Positions 53,205 to 60,939 of a stretch of 64,000 nucleotides of DNA are shown here, in pieces (position 1 is the first letter of the stretch; every line of letters begins with the position of its first letter). The stretch comes from an uncultured Rhizobiaceae group bacterium. GTDB taxonomy: Bacteria > Pseudomonadota > Alphaproteobacteria > Rhizobiales > Rhizobiaceae. Under the pieces are notes generated by a model that was not told the origin of the DNA, made no database searches, and worked only from the letters and a program-made list of their open reading frames with translations. The DNA lies in assembly GCA_937930845.1 (NCBI GenBank), contig CALHBJ010000001.1, positions 806,001 through 870,000 of the forward strand, read 5' to 3'. A program made the position numbers and the translations under genes.

Positions 53205-53600
53205 TTAGTTCTCCCTGATGGTCTTTTTCGACCGGTCGTTTACGGAGCCCGTTGGTTCGCCATTTGCTGGCAATCAACAGACAGGTTCAGCGCATGAACG
53301 CCAGTTCCCTGACAGCAGCGGACATGGATTGCAATAGGCACCCCCATGGCGGCTGATCAAGTCAACTAAAAGACTACAACACAGGACGCAGATTGAAATA
53401 GTGAAGGACAATATTTTTTGGCACCAGAACTGAAACGGGTTTGAATCCAATTTTTGCGCGATCCGCCAGGTGACGGCTGCAAAATAGACGCTTTTGCTTG
53501 CGAGACAGCGCTGGTGCGCTTACCAAGTGATCCACGCTTAAGGGTTGTGTTGCGCGATTAAGGGCAACACATCTACATCAGAACAAATGCACGGGTGCTT
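53205..53600. other. Divergent intergene before the housekeeping block
   Basis: About 395 bp between the TauA-like gene and DUF2948. It must hold the leftward promoter of the transport operon and the rightward start of the housekeeping block. I see a palindromic GACCGGTC near 53240 and AT-rich stretches near 53360-53420, but no convincing -35/-10 pair and no coding signal. Confidence 0.5.
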
Positions 53601-54053
53601 ATGTCTGACTTACTGAAATTAATGGCGCTGGACGCTGAAGACCTGTCGGTGATTTCCGCACATGCACAGGATGCCGTACTTAAAGTCGGACATATCGACT
53701 TTTCAGCCAAAGCAGAGCGATTGCTGCTGCCGTTGAACCGGTTTGTCTGGGAATCCCCTGGTGCGCGACGCTGGATATTCAAATCCTACGAACGGCGCCA
53801 AAGCGTGTTGCATATTGACCGGGTGCTTTCGGTTCAAACAAAGGGCATCGACCGCAATGCCCCTGAATCTGTGTTGTCGCTGCTTAATGTTGCCTATGTG
53901 GAACCATTGGAAGGGGACGAAACCGCGCCATCGCTGGTTTTCACTTTTGGTGGCGGCGCGCAAATGACGGCGGTGATCGAAGATATCGAGGCCCGGCTCA
54001 CCGACCTGGGTTCCGCCTGGGCGACCCGCGCCCGCCCGCGACACGGAATTTGA
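53601..54053 (+). CDS. DUF2948 family protein
   Basis: 150 aa cytoplasmic protein recognised by [33 protein letters not shown] and [22 protein letters not shown]. The function is unknown; the family is largely alphaproteobacterial. ATG 53601 is used, and GTG 53595 is possible. In many Rhizobiales it stands before hisD; here UPF0262 follows directly, 10 nt later. Confidence 0.85.
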   Translation: MSDLLKLMALDAEDLSVISAHAQDAVLKVGHIDFSAKAERLLLPLNRFVWESPGARRWIFKSYERRQSVLHIDRVLSVQTKGIDRNAPESVLSLLNVAYVEPLEGDETAPSLVFTFGGGAQMTAVIEDIEARLTDLGSAWATRARPRHGI

Positions 54054-54063
54054 AAGAACACCC

Positions 54064-54555
54064 GTGACCGAAAAGCCGCAAACAGCCTGCCTTGTTGATA
54101 TTCAGCTTGATGAAAAAACCATTGGGCGCGCCAACGCAGACATTGAACACGAACGCGCCGTGGCCATTTTTGATCTGCTGGAGCAAAATTATTTCTGGCC
54201 AGTGGGTGACAAGGGTAAAGACAAGGCGGAATATCACCTTGTGCTGGGCGTTGTGGAACAGCGGCTGGTGTTTGATATTCGCGATGCAAGCGACAACAAG
54301 ATTGCCGCTCATATTTTGTCGCTGACGCCGTTTCGCAAAATCGTCAAAGATTATTTCGCCATTTGCGAAAGCTATTATGAAGCAATCCGTTCCTCCACAC
54401 CCAGCCAGATCGAGGCCATCGATATGGCCCGTCGCGGCTTGCACAATGAAGGGTCTGAAACCCTGCAAGAACGGCTTGCTGGCAAAGTTGAGGTCGATTT
54501 TGTCACCGCACGGCGGCTGTTCACCCTGATTTGCGTATTGCACTGGCGCGGATAG
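54064..54555 (+). CDS. UPF0262 family protein
   Basis: 163 aa. The pattern [40 protein letters not shown] and [18 protein letters not shown] identifies UPF0262. The function is unknown. It starts with GTG and ends 3 nt before the phosphatase gene, so it is in the same operon. Confidence 0.9.
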   Translation: MTEKPQTACLVDIQLDEKTIGRANADIEHERAVAIFDLLEQNYFWPVGDKGKDKAEYHLVLGVVEQRLVFDIRDASDNKIAAHILSLTPFRKIVKDYFAICESYYEAIRSSTPSQIEAIDMARRGLHNEGSETLQERLAGKVEVDFVTARRLFTLICVLHWRG

Positions 54556-54558
54556 TCC

Positions 54559-55023
54559 ATGGATTTGCCCCCATCAAATACACCGGAACCGACCCGCAAG
54601 CTGCCCCAGTCTGTTCTTTACCTGTGCAATCATAACATCATTCGCTCGCCCATGGCCGAGGCCCTGACACGGGCCCATTTTGGGCATGTCATATATGTGG
54701 CAAGTGCCGGTGTGCGCACGGGGCAGCCCGATCCATTTGTTGAAGCGGTGATGGATGAACTGGCCATTGACGTGCATAATCGCCAGCCCCAAGCACTGGA
54801 GGATCTGGAAGATACCTGGTTCGACATGATCATCACCCTGTCCCCCACAGCCCATCACGTGGCGCTTGAAATGGCCAATGTGGAAGCCGGCGAAGTCATT
54901 TACTGGCCCTCCGGCGACCCCACCGTGGTGCAAGGGGCGCGAGATCAGGTGCTTGAGGCCTATCGCGATGTGCGCGACAGGCTGGCTGAACGCATCCAAA
55001 AACAGTTTGGTGCGCCCGGTTGA
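54559..55023 (+). CDS. Low-molecular-weight protein tyrosine phosphatase-like protein
   Basis: 154 aa LMW-PTP fold. The P-loop is LCNHNIIRSPMAEA (C-x5-R-S), and the general-acid region is WPSGDPTVVQGARDQ near residue 115. It may dephosphorylate proteins; arsenate reductase activity is the other known role of this fold. The P-loop composition (NHNII) differs from the usual LGNIC. It follows UPF0262 by 3 nt. Confidence 0.86.
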   Translation: MDLPPSNTPEPTRKLPQSVLYLCNHNIIRSPMAEALTRAHFGHVIYVASAGVRTGQPDPFVEAVMDELAIDVHNRQPQALEDLEDTWFDMIITLSPTAHHVALEMANVEAGEVIYWPSGDPTVVQGARDQVLEAYRDVRDRLAERIQKQFGAPG

Positions 55024-55150
55024 GGGGCACCGGATTTCGCGCCATAACCGGCGGGTGCAGAACTGCATGGGCAATTGCCGGAACGGGCAAAAATGTCAAC
55101 GGTTCACAAATGCGCGCAATAGGTCTAGTTTCCGGCGCAAATCAGAGTAT

Positions 55151-55167
55151 TGCGTTGCAATAACGCA
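55151..55167. promoter_or_regulatory. Inverted repeat upstream of infA
   Basis: TGCGTT-gcaat-AACGCA lies about 45-60 nt before the infA ATG, in the 188-bp gap after the phosphatase gene. It could be an operator or a leader hairpin. Confidence 0.35.
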
Positions 55168-55211
55168 TTTTCTCAATCAATCGAACACAATTCGAAGGAC
55201 AACAGATACGC

Positions 55212-55430
55212 ATGGCGAAAGAAGAAGTTCTGGAATTTCCAGGCACCGTGAGCGAATTGCTCCCGAACGCGACATTCCGGGTTAAACTGGAAAATGATCA
55301 TGAAATCATCGCCCACACGGCAGGCCGCATGCGCAAGAACCGCATTCGTGTGCTGGCCGGCGACAAGGTGTTGGTTGAAATGACGCCATATGATCTGACC
55401 AAAGGGCGGATCACCTATCGATTTAAATAA
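55212..55430 (+). CDS. infA: Translation initiation factor IF-1
   Basis: 72 aa, the canonical IF-1 length. It is a single S1/OB fold: [20 protein letters not shown], then [20 protein letters not shown] and GRITYRFK. It binds the A site of the 30S subunit during initiation. GAAGGA lies about 15 nt before the ATG. Confidence 0.98.
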   Translation: MAKEEVLEFPGTVSELLPNATFRVKLENDHEIIAHTAGRMRKNRIRVLAGDKVLVEMTPYDLTKGRITYRFK

Positions 55431-55582
55431 GTACATGAGTGCAAGGGCACGGGCGTGAACATAAATTGAAAATGGGGGCCGACCAGATTGCTTGTTGCAA
55501 GCACTCAGCCTGGCACCGACCAAACCACACCCTTCCCTCAACCAAGTGCATGACAAAAGCATAAGCTTTGAAAGCCCGGGCA

Positions 55583-56200
55583 ATGTCTGATCAGTCCAAA
55601 CTCATTCTCGCATCCGGCTCACCGCGCAGGCTTGCGCTTTTGCAACAGGTGGGCATTGAACCGGCTTTGCTTGCGCCCGTGGATGCGGACGAAACACCGT
55701 TGAAATCTGAAGCGCCAAGATCACTGGCCAAACGCCTTGCCAAAGTCAAAGCCGAACTAGCGGTTGAAGCGATGAAACGCAGCGGCGATCTGGACGGCAG
55801 CTTTATTCTGTCTGCCGATACCGTGGTGGCGGTGGGCAAGCGCATTTTGCCAAAGGCGGAATTGCTTGATGAAGCCTCATTTTGTCTGCGCTTGCTTTCC
55901 GGCCGTGCCCACCGGGTCTATACGGGCCTGACAGTGGTGACCCCCAAAGGGGCGTTTCGACACCGGTTGGTGGAGACCCGTGTGCGTTTCAAAAAATTGT
56001 CCAGCGATGAATTTGACAGCTATCTTGCTTCCGGCGAATGGCGGGGCAAAGCCGGTGGCTATGCCATTCAGGGCATAGCGGGATCGTTTGTGCTGAAACT
56101 GGTGGGATCCTATACAAATGTGGTGGGGCTTCCCCTTTACGAGACCACCAGCCTGCTTCAGGGGGAAGGTTTTCCAACGCATACGAACTGGATTACGTGA
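55583..56200 (+). CDS. maf: Maf-family nucleotide pyrophosphatase
   Basis: 205 aa. [18 protein letters not shown] at the N-terminus, [23 protein letters not shown] and YAIQGIAG are Maf signatures. Maf hydrolyses dTTP, UTP or modified nucleotides and is linked to septum control. ATG 55583 is used; the in-frame TTG 55568 is less likely. yacG follows 7 nt later. Confidence 0.94.
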   Translation: MSDQSKLILASGSPRRLALLQQVGIEPALLAPVDADETPLKSEAPRSLAKRLAKVKAELAVEAMKRSGDLDGSFILSADTVVAVGKRILPKAELLDEASFCLRLLSGRAHRVYTGLTVVTPKGAFRHRLVETRVRFKKLSSDEFDSYLASGEWRGKAGGYAIQGIAGSFVLKLVGSYTNVVGLPLYETTSLLQGEGFPTHTNWIT

Positions 56201-56207
56201 GCAAGTT

Positions 56208-56429
56208 TTGAGCCGTGACGTGACACAACACAACAAAGTCGCGCCGCTGCGCAAACCTGTCCCCTGCCCGCGATGCCGAAAACCAAGCCACCGCGCCACA
56301 TACCCATTTTGCTGCCAAAGATGTGCTGATCTGGACCTTGGCGCGTGGCTGGGCGGCGGCTACGCCATCACTCAGGTGGAAGAAGACGAAAGTGTGCCGG
56401 ATCATTTTGACCAAAGCGACAGGGGTTAA
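56208..56429 (+). CDS. yacG: DNA gyrase inhibitor YacG
   Basis: 73 aa zinc-finger protein: VPCPRCRKPSHRATYPFCCQ, then RCADLDLGAWL. It has the C-x2-C...C-x3-C zinc ligands and the D-L-G-x-W-L box of YacG, which inhibits gyrase by binding GyrB. The start is uncertain: TTG 56208 or GTG 56220. An ATG at 56118 lies inside maf and is unlikely. Confidence 0.85.
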   Translation: MSRDVTQHNKVAPLRKPVPCPRCRKPSHRATYPFCCQRCADLDLGAWLGGGYAITQVEEDESVPDHFDQSDRG

Positions 56430-56445
56430 CCGCCCCTGTTGTTTT
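56419..56445 (+). terminator. Terminator after yacG
   Basis: ACAGGGG pairs with CCCCTGT around a 7-nt loop that includes the yacG stop, followed by TGTTTT. It is a plausible intrinsic terminator for the housekeeping operon. Confidence 0.7.
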
Positions 56446-56693
56446 CTAAAAATCATGTCCCCTGGCGCAGCCGCCCCGGCACGGCGCAAGAGCGGCCTGA
56501 TACGAGGCAAAAAATCTTTCAGATCGGAGTAGAATCCACCCACAAAGCGGGTGGACAGCGGCAAATCCAATGACTATACATCGCGAGCTTCAAGGGCTTA
56601 TGTCTGTGGAGAATACCCCGTTCGCAAATGCGATCTGCCATCTGGGACTGGCTTCCAAACCCGGCAAATCGCATCACATAAAGCGGCATCAGT

Positions 56694-56768
56694 GCCCGGG
56701 TAGCTCAGGGGTAGAGCAGCGGATTGAAAATCCGCGTGTCGGTGGTTCGATTCCGCCCCCGGGCACCA
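56694..56768 (+). tRNA. tRNA-Phe (anticodon GAA)
   Basis: 75 nt cloverleaf. The acceptor GCCCGGG pairs with CCCGGGC, with discriminator A and encoded CCA (56766-56768). The D-loop region is GTAGCTCAGGGGTAGAGC, the anticodon stem GCGGA/TCCGC encloses TTGAAAA (anticodon GAA at 56726-56728), and the T-loop is GGTTCGATTCC. It follows yacG and marks the change from conserved to accessory-looking genes. Confidence 0.97.
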
Positions 56769-57083
56769 TAAAATCAATTGTTCCCCGTCAGCGTCTTCAA
56801 TGCCTTCAAACGGCAAAGAAACGCGGCGCGATGGGCGCGGCTATTTTGCGGTGTTCCTTACCCTCAAAAGGAGACATGCGAGAAGTGGTTGGCCGTCACT
56901 TGTCGGTTTCAAACGACAGCTCAAAAATGAAGTCCGAGCCTATTCGGTTTGCCAATTTACTGGGCGTCTATATCATGGGCTTGATGAGATTTGCGTTGAT
57001 GGTGGTTTAGCGTTGGTGCGTATGCCGGCTTCCTGTTCTTGATCTAAAGGGAGACTCAATTTGATCGTGAGTATTCGCCCGTG
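56769..57083. other. Gap between tRNA-Phe and the carrier-thioesterase gene
   Basis: About 315 bp. It holds a weak 44-codon frame (ATG 56876 to TAG 57010, hydrophobic C-terminus, GGAG only 2 nt before the ATG). It also holds a seven-codon frame MIVSIRP (TTG 57061 to TGA 57082-57084) with a strong AAAGGGAG site, whose stop overlaps the next gene's ATG. No integrase fragment or repeat of the tRNA 3' end was seen. Confidence 0.5.
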
Positions 57084-58352
57084 ATGGAGCAAAACAGAGG
57101 ATATATTGCGCGCCATGATTTGGGGCTGCCCAACATTTTTGTTCGACCCACCAGCCCAACTGAAAAATCAGTCGCTGACATTTGGCGCAAAGAACTCAAC
57201 TTAGACGCTGTTGGCCTGGATGATGATTTTTTCAATTTAGGTGGCGACTCCCTTTCCGCTGCCAATATTGCTGTGGCGATCAGCGATGAGTTTAAACGTA
57301 AATTCGAACCAGCCATGCTTTTTGAGCGGCCCACCATTCGCGACATATTGGATTGGAATGATGGCGCGCAACATGAAGGCGCAACCCTACCGAATTGTCT
57401 TCTTGCGTTGAAATCATCCGGCAGCTTGCCCCCTGTGTTTCTCATTCATGGCCGAAGCGGATTGTTGTTTCCCAAGCCAAACTTCATGGCAGGGTTCGAT
57501 CCGGCGCAACCTGTTTACGCATTTCAGGCACCTGGATATGACGGATCGATGGAACCGCTGGAGGAAATTGAAGCAATTGCCGAGGAATATTTGCGCGCAA
57601 TGTTGCTGGTTCAACCGTCAGGCCCTTGGTTTATTGGTGCATTCTGCAATGGCAGCTGGATTGCTGTTGAGATGGTCCGACTGATGGAGTCCCAAGGACT
57701 GAATGCGCAATCTGTAACTCTGTTAGACCCCGGTGCTCTCAACGGCGAAATGAGAGAGGCGTACAAGGCAAACAAAGGGCTTGTTTCGGGATTGGGTCTT
57801 CCCGTTGTTTCGCCAGTGGCTGCTCAATTGAAGCGTTCCTATTTTTGGTTTTCCAGAAGACTGAACTGCCTTTGGCACACAGGGCGCTGGAAAGACTTTA
57901 AGTCCCGTGACGCCTATGCATCACCTCCCGTTGCGAAATGGATCACCCAACGGCGCGCCGATCAAGCCAAGAAACTGTCGCGGCGTGTTTTGCGTGAAGA
58001 TGCTGAAAATAAATATCCGGAACTGCGCAATTCTCAGGACCTGCATTCAGTCTGTGAAAACTTTTCTAGCGCTTCTGCAGCTTTTGCACTGGCAAAAATG
58101 CAAACCGCATTTTGGAACCACAATCCAAAAGAACCAAGTGACTTTGAATATGATCTCGTCGTGAGCGCATCCAGACACAACGAATTGCGCGACCCAGATC
58201 ATCCGATAAACTTGATAATGAAGAACGCGCGGGTCATTCAGTCTGGCGAAACCCATATTGAGACCGTGGGTGCTTACTCCGCGCAAAACTCGAAATTTAT
58301 TCAAGAGAAGGTGTTTAAGTTCGGGACGACCGAGAATGATCTTGAAAGTTGA
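57084..58352 (+). CDS. Free-standing peptidyl carrier protein fused to a Cys-type thioesterase (NRPS-like)
   Basis: 422 aa. Residues 22-92 are a phosphopantetheine carrier domain (EKSVADIWRKELNLDAVGLD, then FFNLGGDSLSAANIA; Ser56 accepts the arm). Residues 115-420 are an alpha/beta-hydrolase thioesterase: PVFLIHGRSGLLFP, YAFQAPGYDG, and the nucleophile elbow WFIGAFCNGSW. There Cys188 replaces the usual Ser; Asp in VTLLDPGAL and His in SGETHIETVG complete a triad. This is the terminal half-module of a nonribosomal peptide synthetase standing alone, with no condensation or adenylation domain. Cys thioesterases occur in some NRPS systems (for example beta-lactone-forming ObiF). Its stop/start overlap with a mini-ORF suggests coupled translation. 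The substrate is unknown. Confidence 0.85.
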   Translation: MEQNRGYIARHDLGLPNIFVRPTSPTEKSVADIWRKELNLDAVGLDDDFFNLGGDSLSAANIAVAISDEFKRKFEPAMLFERPTIRDILDWNDGAQHEGATLPNCLLALKSSGSLPPVFLIHGRSGLLFPKPNFMAGFDPAQPVYAFQAPGYDGSMEPLEEIEAIAEEYLRAMLLVQPSGPWFIGAFCNGSWIAVEMVRLMESQGLNAQSVTLLDPGALNGEMREAYKANKGLVSGLGLPVVSPVAAQLKRSYFWFSRRLNCLWHTGRWKDFKSRDAYASPPVAKWITQRRADQAKKLSRRVLREDAENKYPELRNSQDLHSVCENFSSASAAFALAKMQTAFWNHNPKEPSDFEYDLVVSASRHNELRDPDHPINLIMKNARVIQSGETHIETVGAYSAQNSKFIQEKVFKFGTTENDLES

Positions 58353-58404
58353 GGCCCCCAAAAAATCTAACCGCTATTCGCGATTGCGGGGCTCCAGATT
58401 GGTC

Positions 58405-59880
58405 TCAGCGAGAGCGTGAAAACATTTCTTTCAACTGATATTTCATAACCTTCCCCATGCCGTTTTTTGGCAAACTATCGACTGTTACGATGTGTCGGGG
58501 GCATTTGTCGGAGGGCAATTGCGTTCGAACATGGCCGGCGATCAGATCTTGATCAAAATCCTTGTACTTCACAACGAAGGCGACAATTTCTTCACCCAGC
58601 AAATCATCTGAAACCCCAACGACTGCCACTTCATGGACGGCGGGCAGTTGATTGATGCAATTCTCAATTTCCTGCGGATACACATTGGCGCCACCACGAA
58701 TGATCAGTTCAGAGTTTCTGCCTGTGATCGTCAGAACATTGTCGTCACTCAGCACCCCGATATCTCCTGGAATCGCCCAGCCATCGACAATACGATCCGA
58801 GTTGTGACTGCTGGAACCCACAATCGCCTGGGCCATCGCCGGTCCACGGACTTTGATTAAACCTTCTTGCCCCCTTGGGACAGGATTGCCATCAGGGTCG
58901 GTGATTTCAATATTGTTCAATCCCAACACATATCCAACCGAGTCTGGTATGATCTCGTTGTCGGCACCGAAAAGCTCTGAAACCAAACCTGTCAGGCTGG
59001 ACGCATAGTTCATTTGATAATTGTTGGACAATTCGCGGTAGGATCTTTGGTTTTCCTCTGCGTTTGTGGGTCCGCCCCCGTTTATGAGCGACCGCAGGCC
59101 CGATAAAACTGGCTCTTTGCTGCCTTTGGATTCAGCCAAAAGCTCACGCAATTGCTTGGGCACAACAAAGAGTTTGTCCGCGGATGTGCTGTTCACCGAT
59201 TCAATGAGTTGAGATGCGGTTGCAAAAAAAGACATTATGTGAACGCAGCCGCCCTGGAGTAATTGCCCCAGAGCCTTGTTAAATGGGGCTGCAAAATTCA
59301 ACGGTTGTGCAAGCAATAAAGTGCCCCCAACGCTCGTGTGTTTTCCAGATTGCTCAAGGAGATTACGTGCCAAAATTGTGTTGTGGCCCCGTTGAATTCC
59401 CGTTGGCTCTCCAGTGGTCCCCGATGTGAGCATGATCATGGCCGGATGGCCGCTATTGTCCGGTTGGAACGGAAGTGTTGGCATCTTCGATACGCGCTCA
59501 AGCCAATTTTGGTCTATATCAAGAGCCTGATAATTTGCAGCCCCTGAGGGTTTAACATCTTGAATTATTGTTCGGATATTGAACTTCTTCGCCATCTTGT
59601 CTCGCTGCTCACCGCGCAGTCGAAAGTCGAGATTCACCATCACAGCTCCGACATTCCACAGCGCAATTGTGGTGGCGATTAATTCTATAGGTGAGCGGAT
59701 AGCAAGACCGACACGATCACCGGACACGATACCTTCCTCACGCAGCAATTGCGCGATCTGAAAAGACCGGGCGTTCAATTGACGATGGGAGATACGATCA
59801 GCCCCGGCAACAATCGCTGGATGATCGCTCATCCGATTGGCCATACCCTTATAGCAATCAGCCAGGTTGATATTCTGCAT
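58405..59880 (-). CDS. AMP-forming acyl-CoA ligase / adenylating enzyme (ANL superfamily)
   Basis: 491 aa. AMP-binding core MIMLTSGTTGEPTGIQRGH; core 5 is the unusual NYASSLTGL; GWAIPGDIGVL has Pro where Thr is usual in the TGD box. The hinge/C-domain GRNSELIIRGGANVYPQEIE follows, and the catalytic lysine is in LPKNGMGKVMKYQLKE. It adenylates a carboxylic acid and passes it to CoA or possibly to a carrier protein. It faces the carrier-thioesterase gene end to end (52-bp gap), so pairing of the two is an inference from position. ATG 59880 is used; the upstream TTG 59889 is less likely. It is divergent from the TRAP genes. Confidence 0.87.
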   Translation of the reverse strand: MQNINLADCYKGMANRMSDHPAIVAGADRISHRQLNARSFQIAQLLREEGIVSGDRVGLAIRSPIELIATTIALWNVGAVMVNLDFRLRGEQRDKMAKKFNIRTIIQDVKPSGAANYQALDIDQNWLERVSKMPTLPFQPDNSGHPAMIMLTSGTTGEPTGIQRGHNTILARNLLEQSGKHTSVGGTLLLAQPLNFAAPFNKALGQLLQGGCVHIMSFFATASQLIESVNSTSADKLFVVPKQLRELLAESKGSKEPVLSGLRSLINGGGPTNAEENQRSYRELSNNYQMNYASSLTGLVSELFGADNEIIPDSVGYVLGLNNIEITDPDGNPVPRGQEGLIKVRGPAMAQAIVGSSSHNSDRIVDGWAIPGDIGVLSDDNVLTITGRNSELIIRGGANVYPQEIENCINQLPAVHEVAVVGVSDDLLGEEIVAFVVKYKDFDQDLIAGHVRTQLPSDKCPRHIVTVDSLPKNGMGKVMKYQLKEMFSRSR

Positions 59881-59967
59881 TTTTACCAATCTATTGCGTG
59901 ACTTACCAGCTGTGTATATTCAAGAAGCTGCAGGGATACAAATTCTTCACGCGAGAGGCTGTAAATC

Positions 59968-60930
59968 ATGATCGTTCGATATGGTGCATCTGTACTGATG
60001 CTGATCTTCGGGATTTCACTTGCGCAAGCAGAACCCGTCTCGTTTGGATCGGCTCGCGTGGGATCGACCACCCATTCAGTTTCTGTCGCCATTGCCAAAG
60101 TAGTGACCACAAACTCTCAGTTGGACATACGTGTTGTTCCAATGAAAACCCCCACCCAGGTGTTACCGAGGGTCGCGACCGGCGACATGATGATCGGAAC
60201 GGCAGGCGCAGTTGAATTGCAGTTGGCACGAGCTGGCGAAGGGTTTTTTCAAGGCAAGGCCATGGACAACCTTGTAGCGGTCGGAAACATTTTTCCATTC
60301 AGAATGATGTTTGCAAGCCGGACGACTTTGGATGCCAACGATATCTCGCAATTGTCCCAAAAATCAGTACCGCGTGGCTTTAGGGCAACGTCAACTGGCG
60401 AGTTACTGATGCGTGCGCTTATCAGTGGTGCAGGTCTGGAATTGGACGGTGTAAATTCAGTTCCCGTCACCGGCTTTCCGGGCGGTCGAGATGCATTCAA
60501 ATCAGGCCTGGTCGAAGTCATGCCGTTTATTGTCGGTACTCCTCAAATGGTGAAAATGGAAAAGGTCGTTGGCCCGATGAAGGCATTGGGGTTGCCGGCG
60601 GGTTTGGATGTTGATGAACGGGTGCGCTCTGTCCATCCTGCTTTCCGTGTGGTGGATGTGGATGTGGATGTGGATGCTGACCCAAAGTCATTTGGCCAGG
60701 AAGGGGCGTTGCGCGCGCTCGCCTATGATTATGTACTTTATACCCGCAAGGATGCACCAGACGATCTGGTGACGTCACTGGCAACTGCGCTGGTCGAAAA
60801 TCATAAGGACATGGCAAAGTCTGTGCGGGCATTTCGCAACCTGGAAATGGAACGTGTGGCGCTCGAAATCGGCATTCCATTCCATCGCGCTGCGGTCAAA
60901 GTGTATCGTGAGAAAGGCTTGCTTAAGTAG
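59968..60930 (+). CDS. TAXI-family TRAP transporter solute-binding protein
   Basis: 320 aa. Signal peptide (MIVRYGASVLMLIFGISLAQA, ending before EPVSFGS). The body has the TAXI pattern: GSTTHSVSVAIAKVV, TPTQVLPRVATGDMMIGTAG and LPAGLDVDERVRSVHP. TAXI proteins capture organic acids (glutamate, 2-oxoglutarate or others) for TRAP importers. Residues 229-236 are a Val-Asp repeat coded by a four-unit hexamer. The membrane subunit gene follows 9 nt later. Confidence 0.88.
   Translation: MIVRYGASVLMLIFGISLAQAEPVSFGSARVGSTTHSVSVAIAKVVTTNSQLDIRVVPMKTPTQVLPRVATGDMMIGTAGAVELQLARAGEGFFQGKAMDNLVAVGNIFPFRMMFASRTTLDANDISQLSQKSVPRGFRATSTGELLMRALISGAGLELDGVNSVPVTGFPGGRDAFKSGLVEVMPFIVGTPQMVKMEKVVGPMKALGLPAGLDVDERVRSVHPAFRVVDVDVDVDADPKSFGQEGALRALAYDYVLYTRKDAPDDLVTSLATALVENHKDMAKSVRAFRNLEMERVALEIGIPFHRAAVKVYREKGLLK
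60652..60675 (+). repeat. Four-unit GTGGAT hexamer inside the TAXI gene
   Basis: Four perfect GTGGAT units, in frame, encode (Val-Asp)4. Slippage would change the number of Val-Asp pairs without a frameshift. Confidence 0.85.
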
Positions 60931-60939
60931 GCCTGTGCT

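Noticed and set aside
56534-56554. Hairpin TCCACCC-N7-GGGTGGA before tRNA-Phe
   Set aside because: The stem is real but lacks a T-run and lies in the tRNA leader; no function can be supported.
56570-57010. 146-aa open frame spanning the tRNA-Phe gene
   Set aside because: It reads through a clear tRNA, has no family similarity and no ribosome site; the last 44 codons are mentioned only as a weak possibility.
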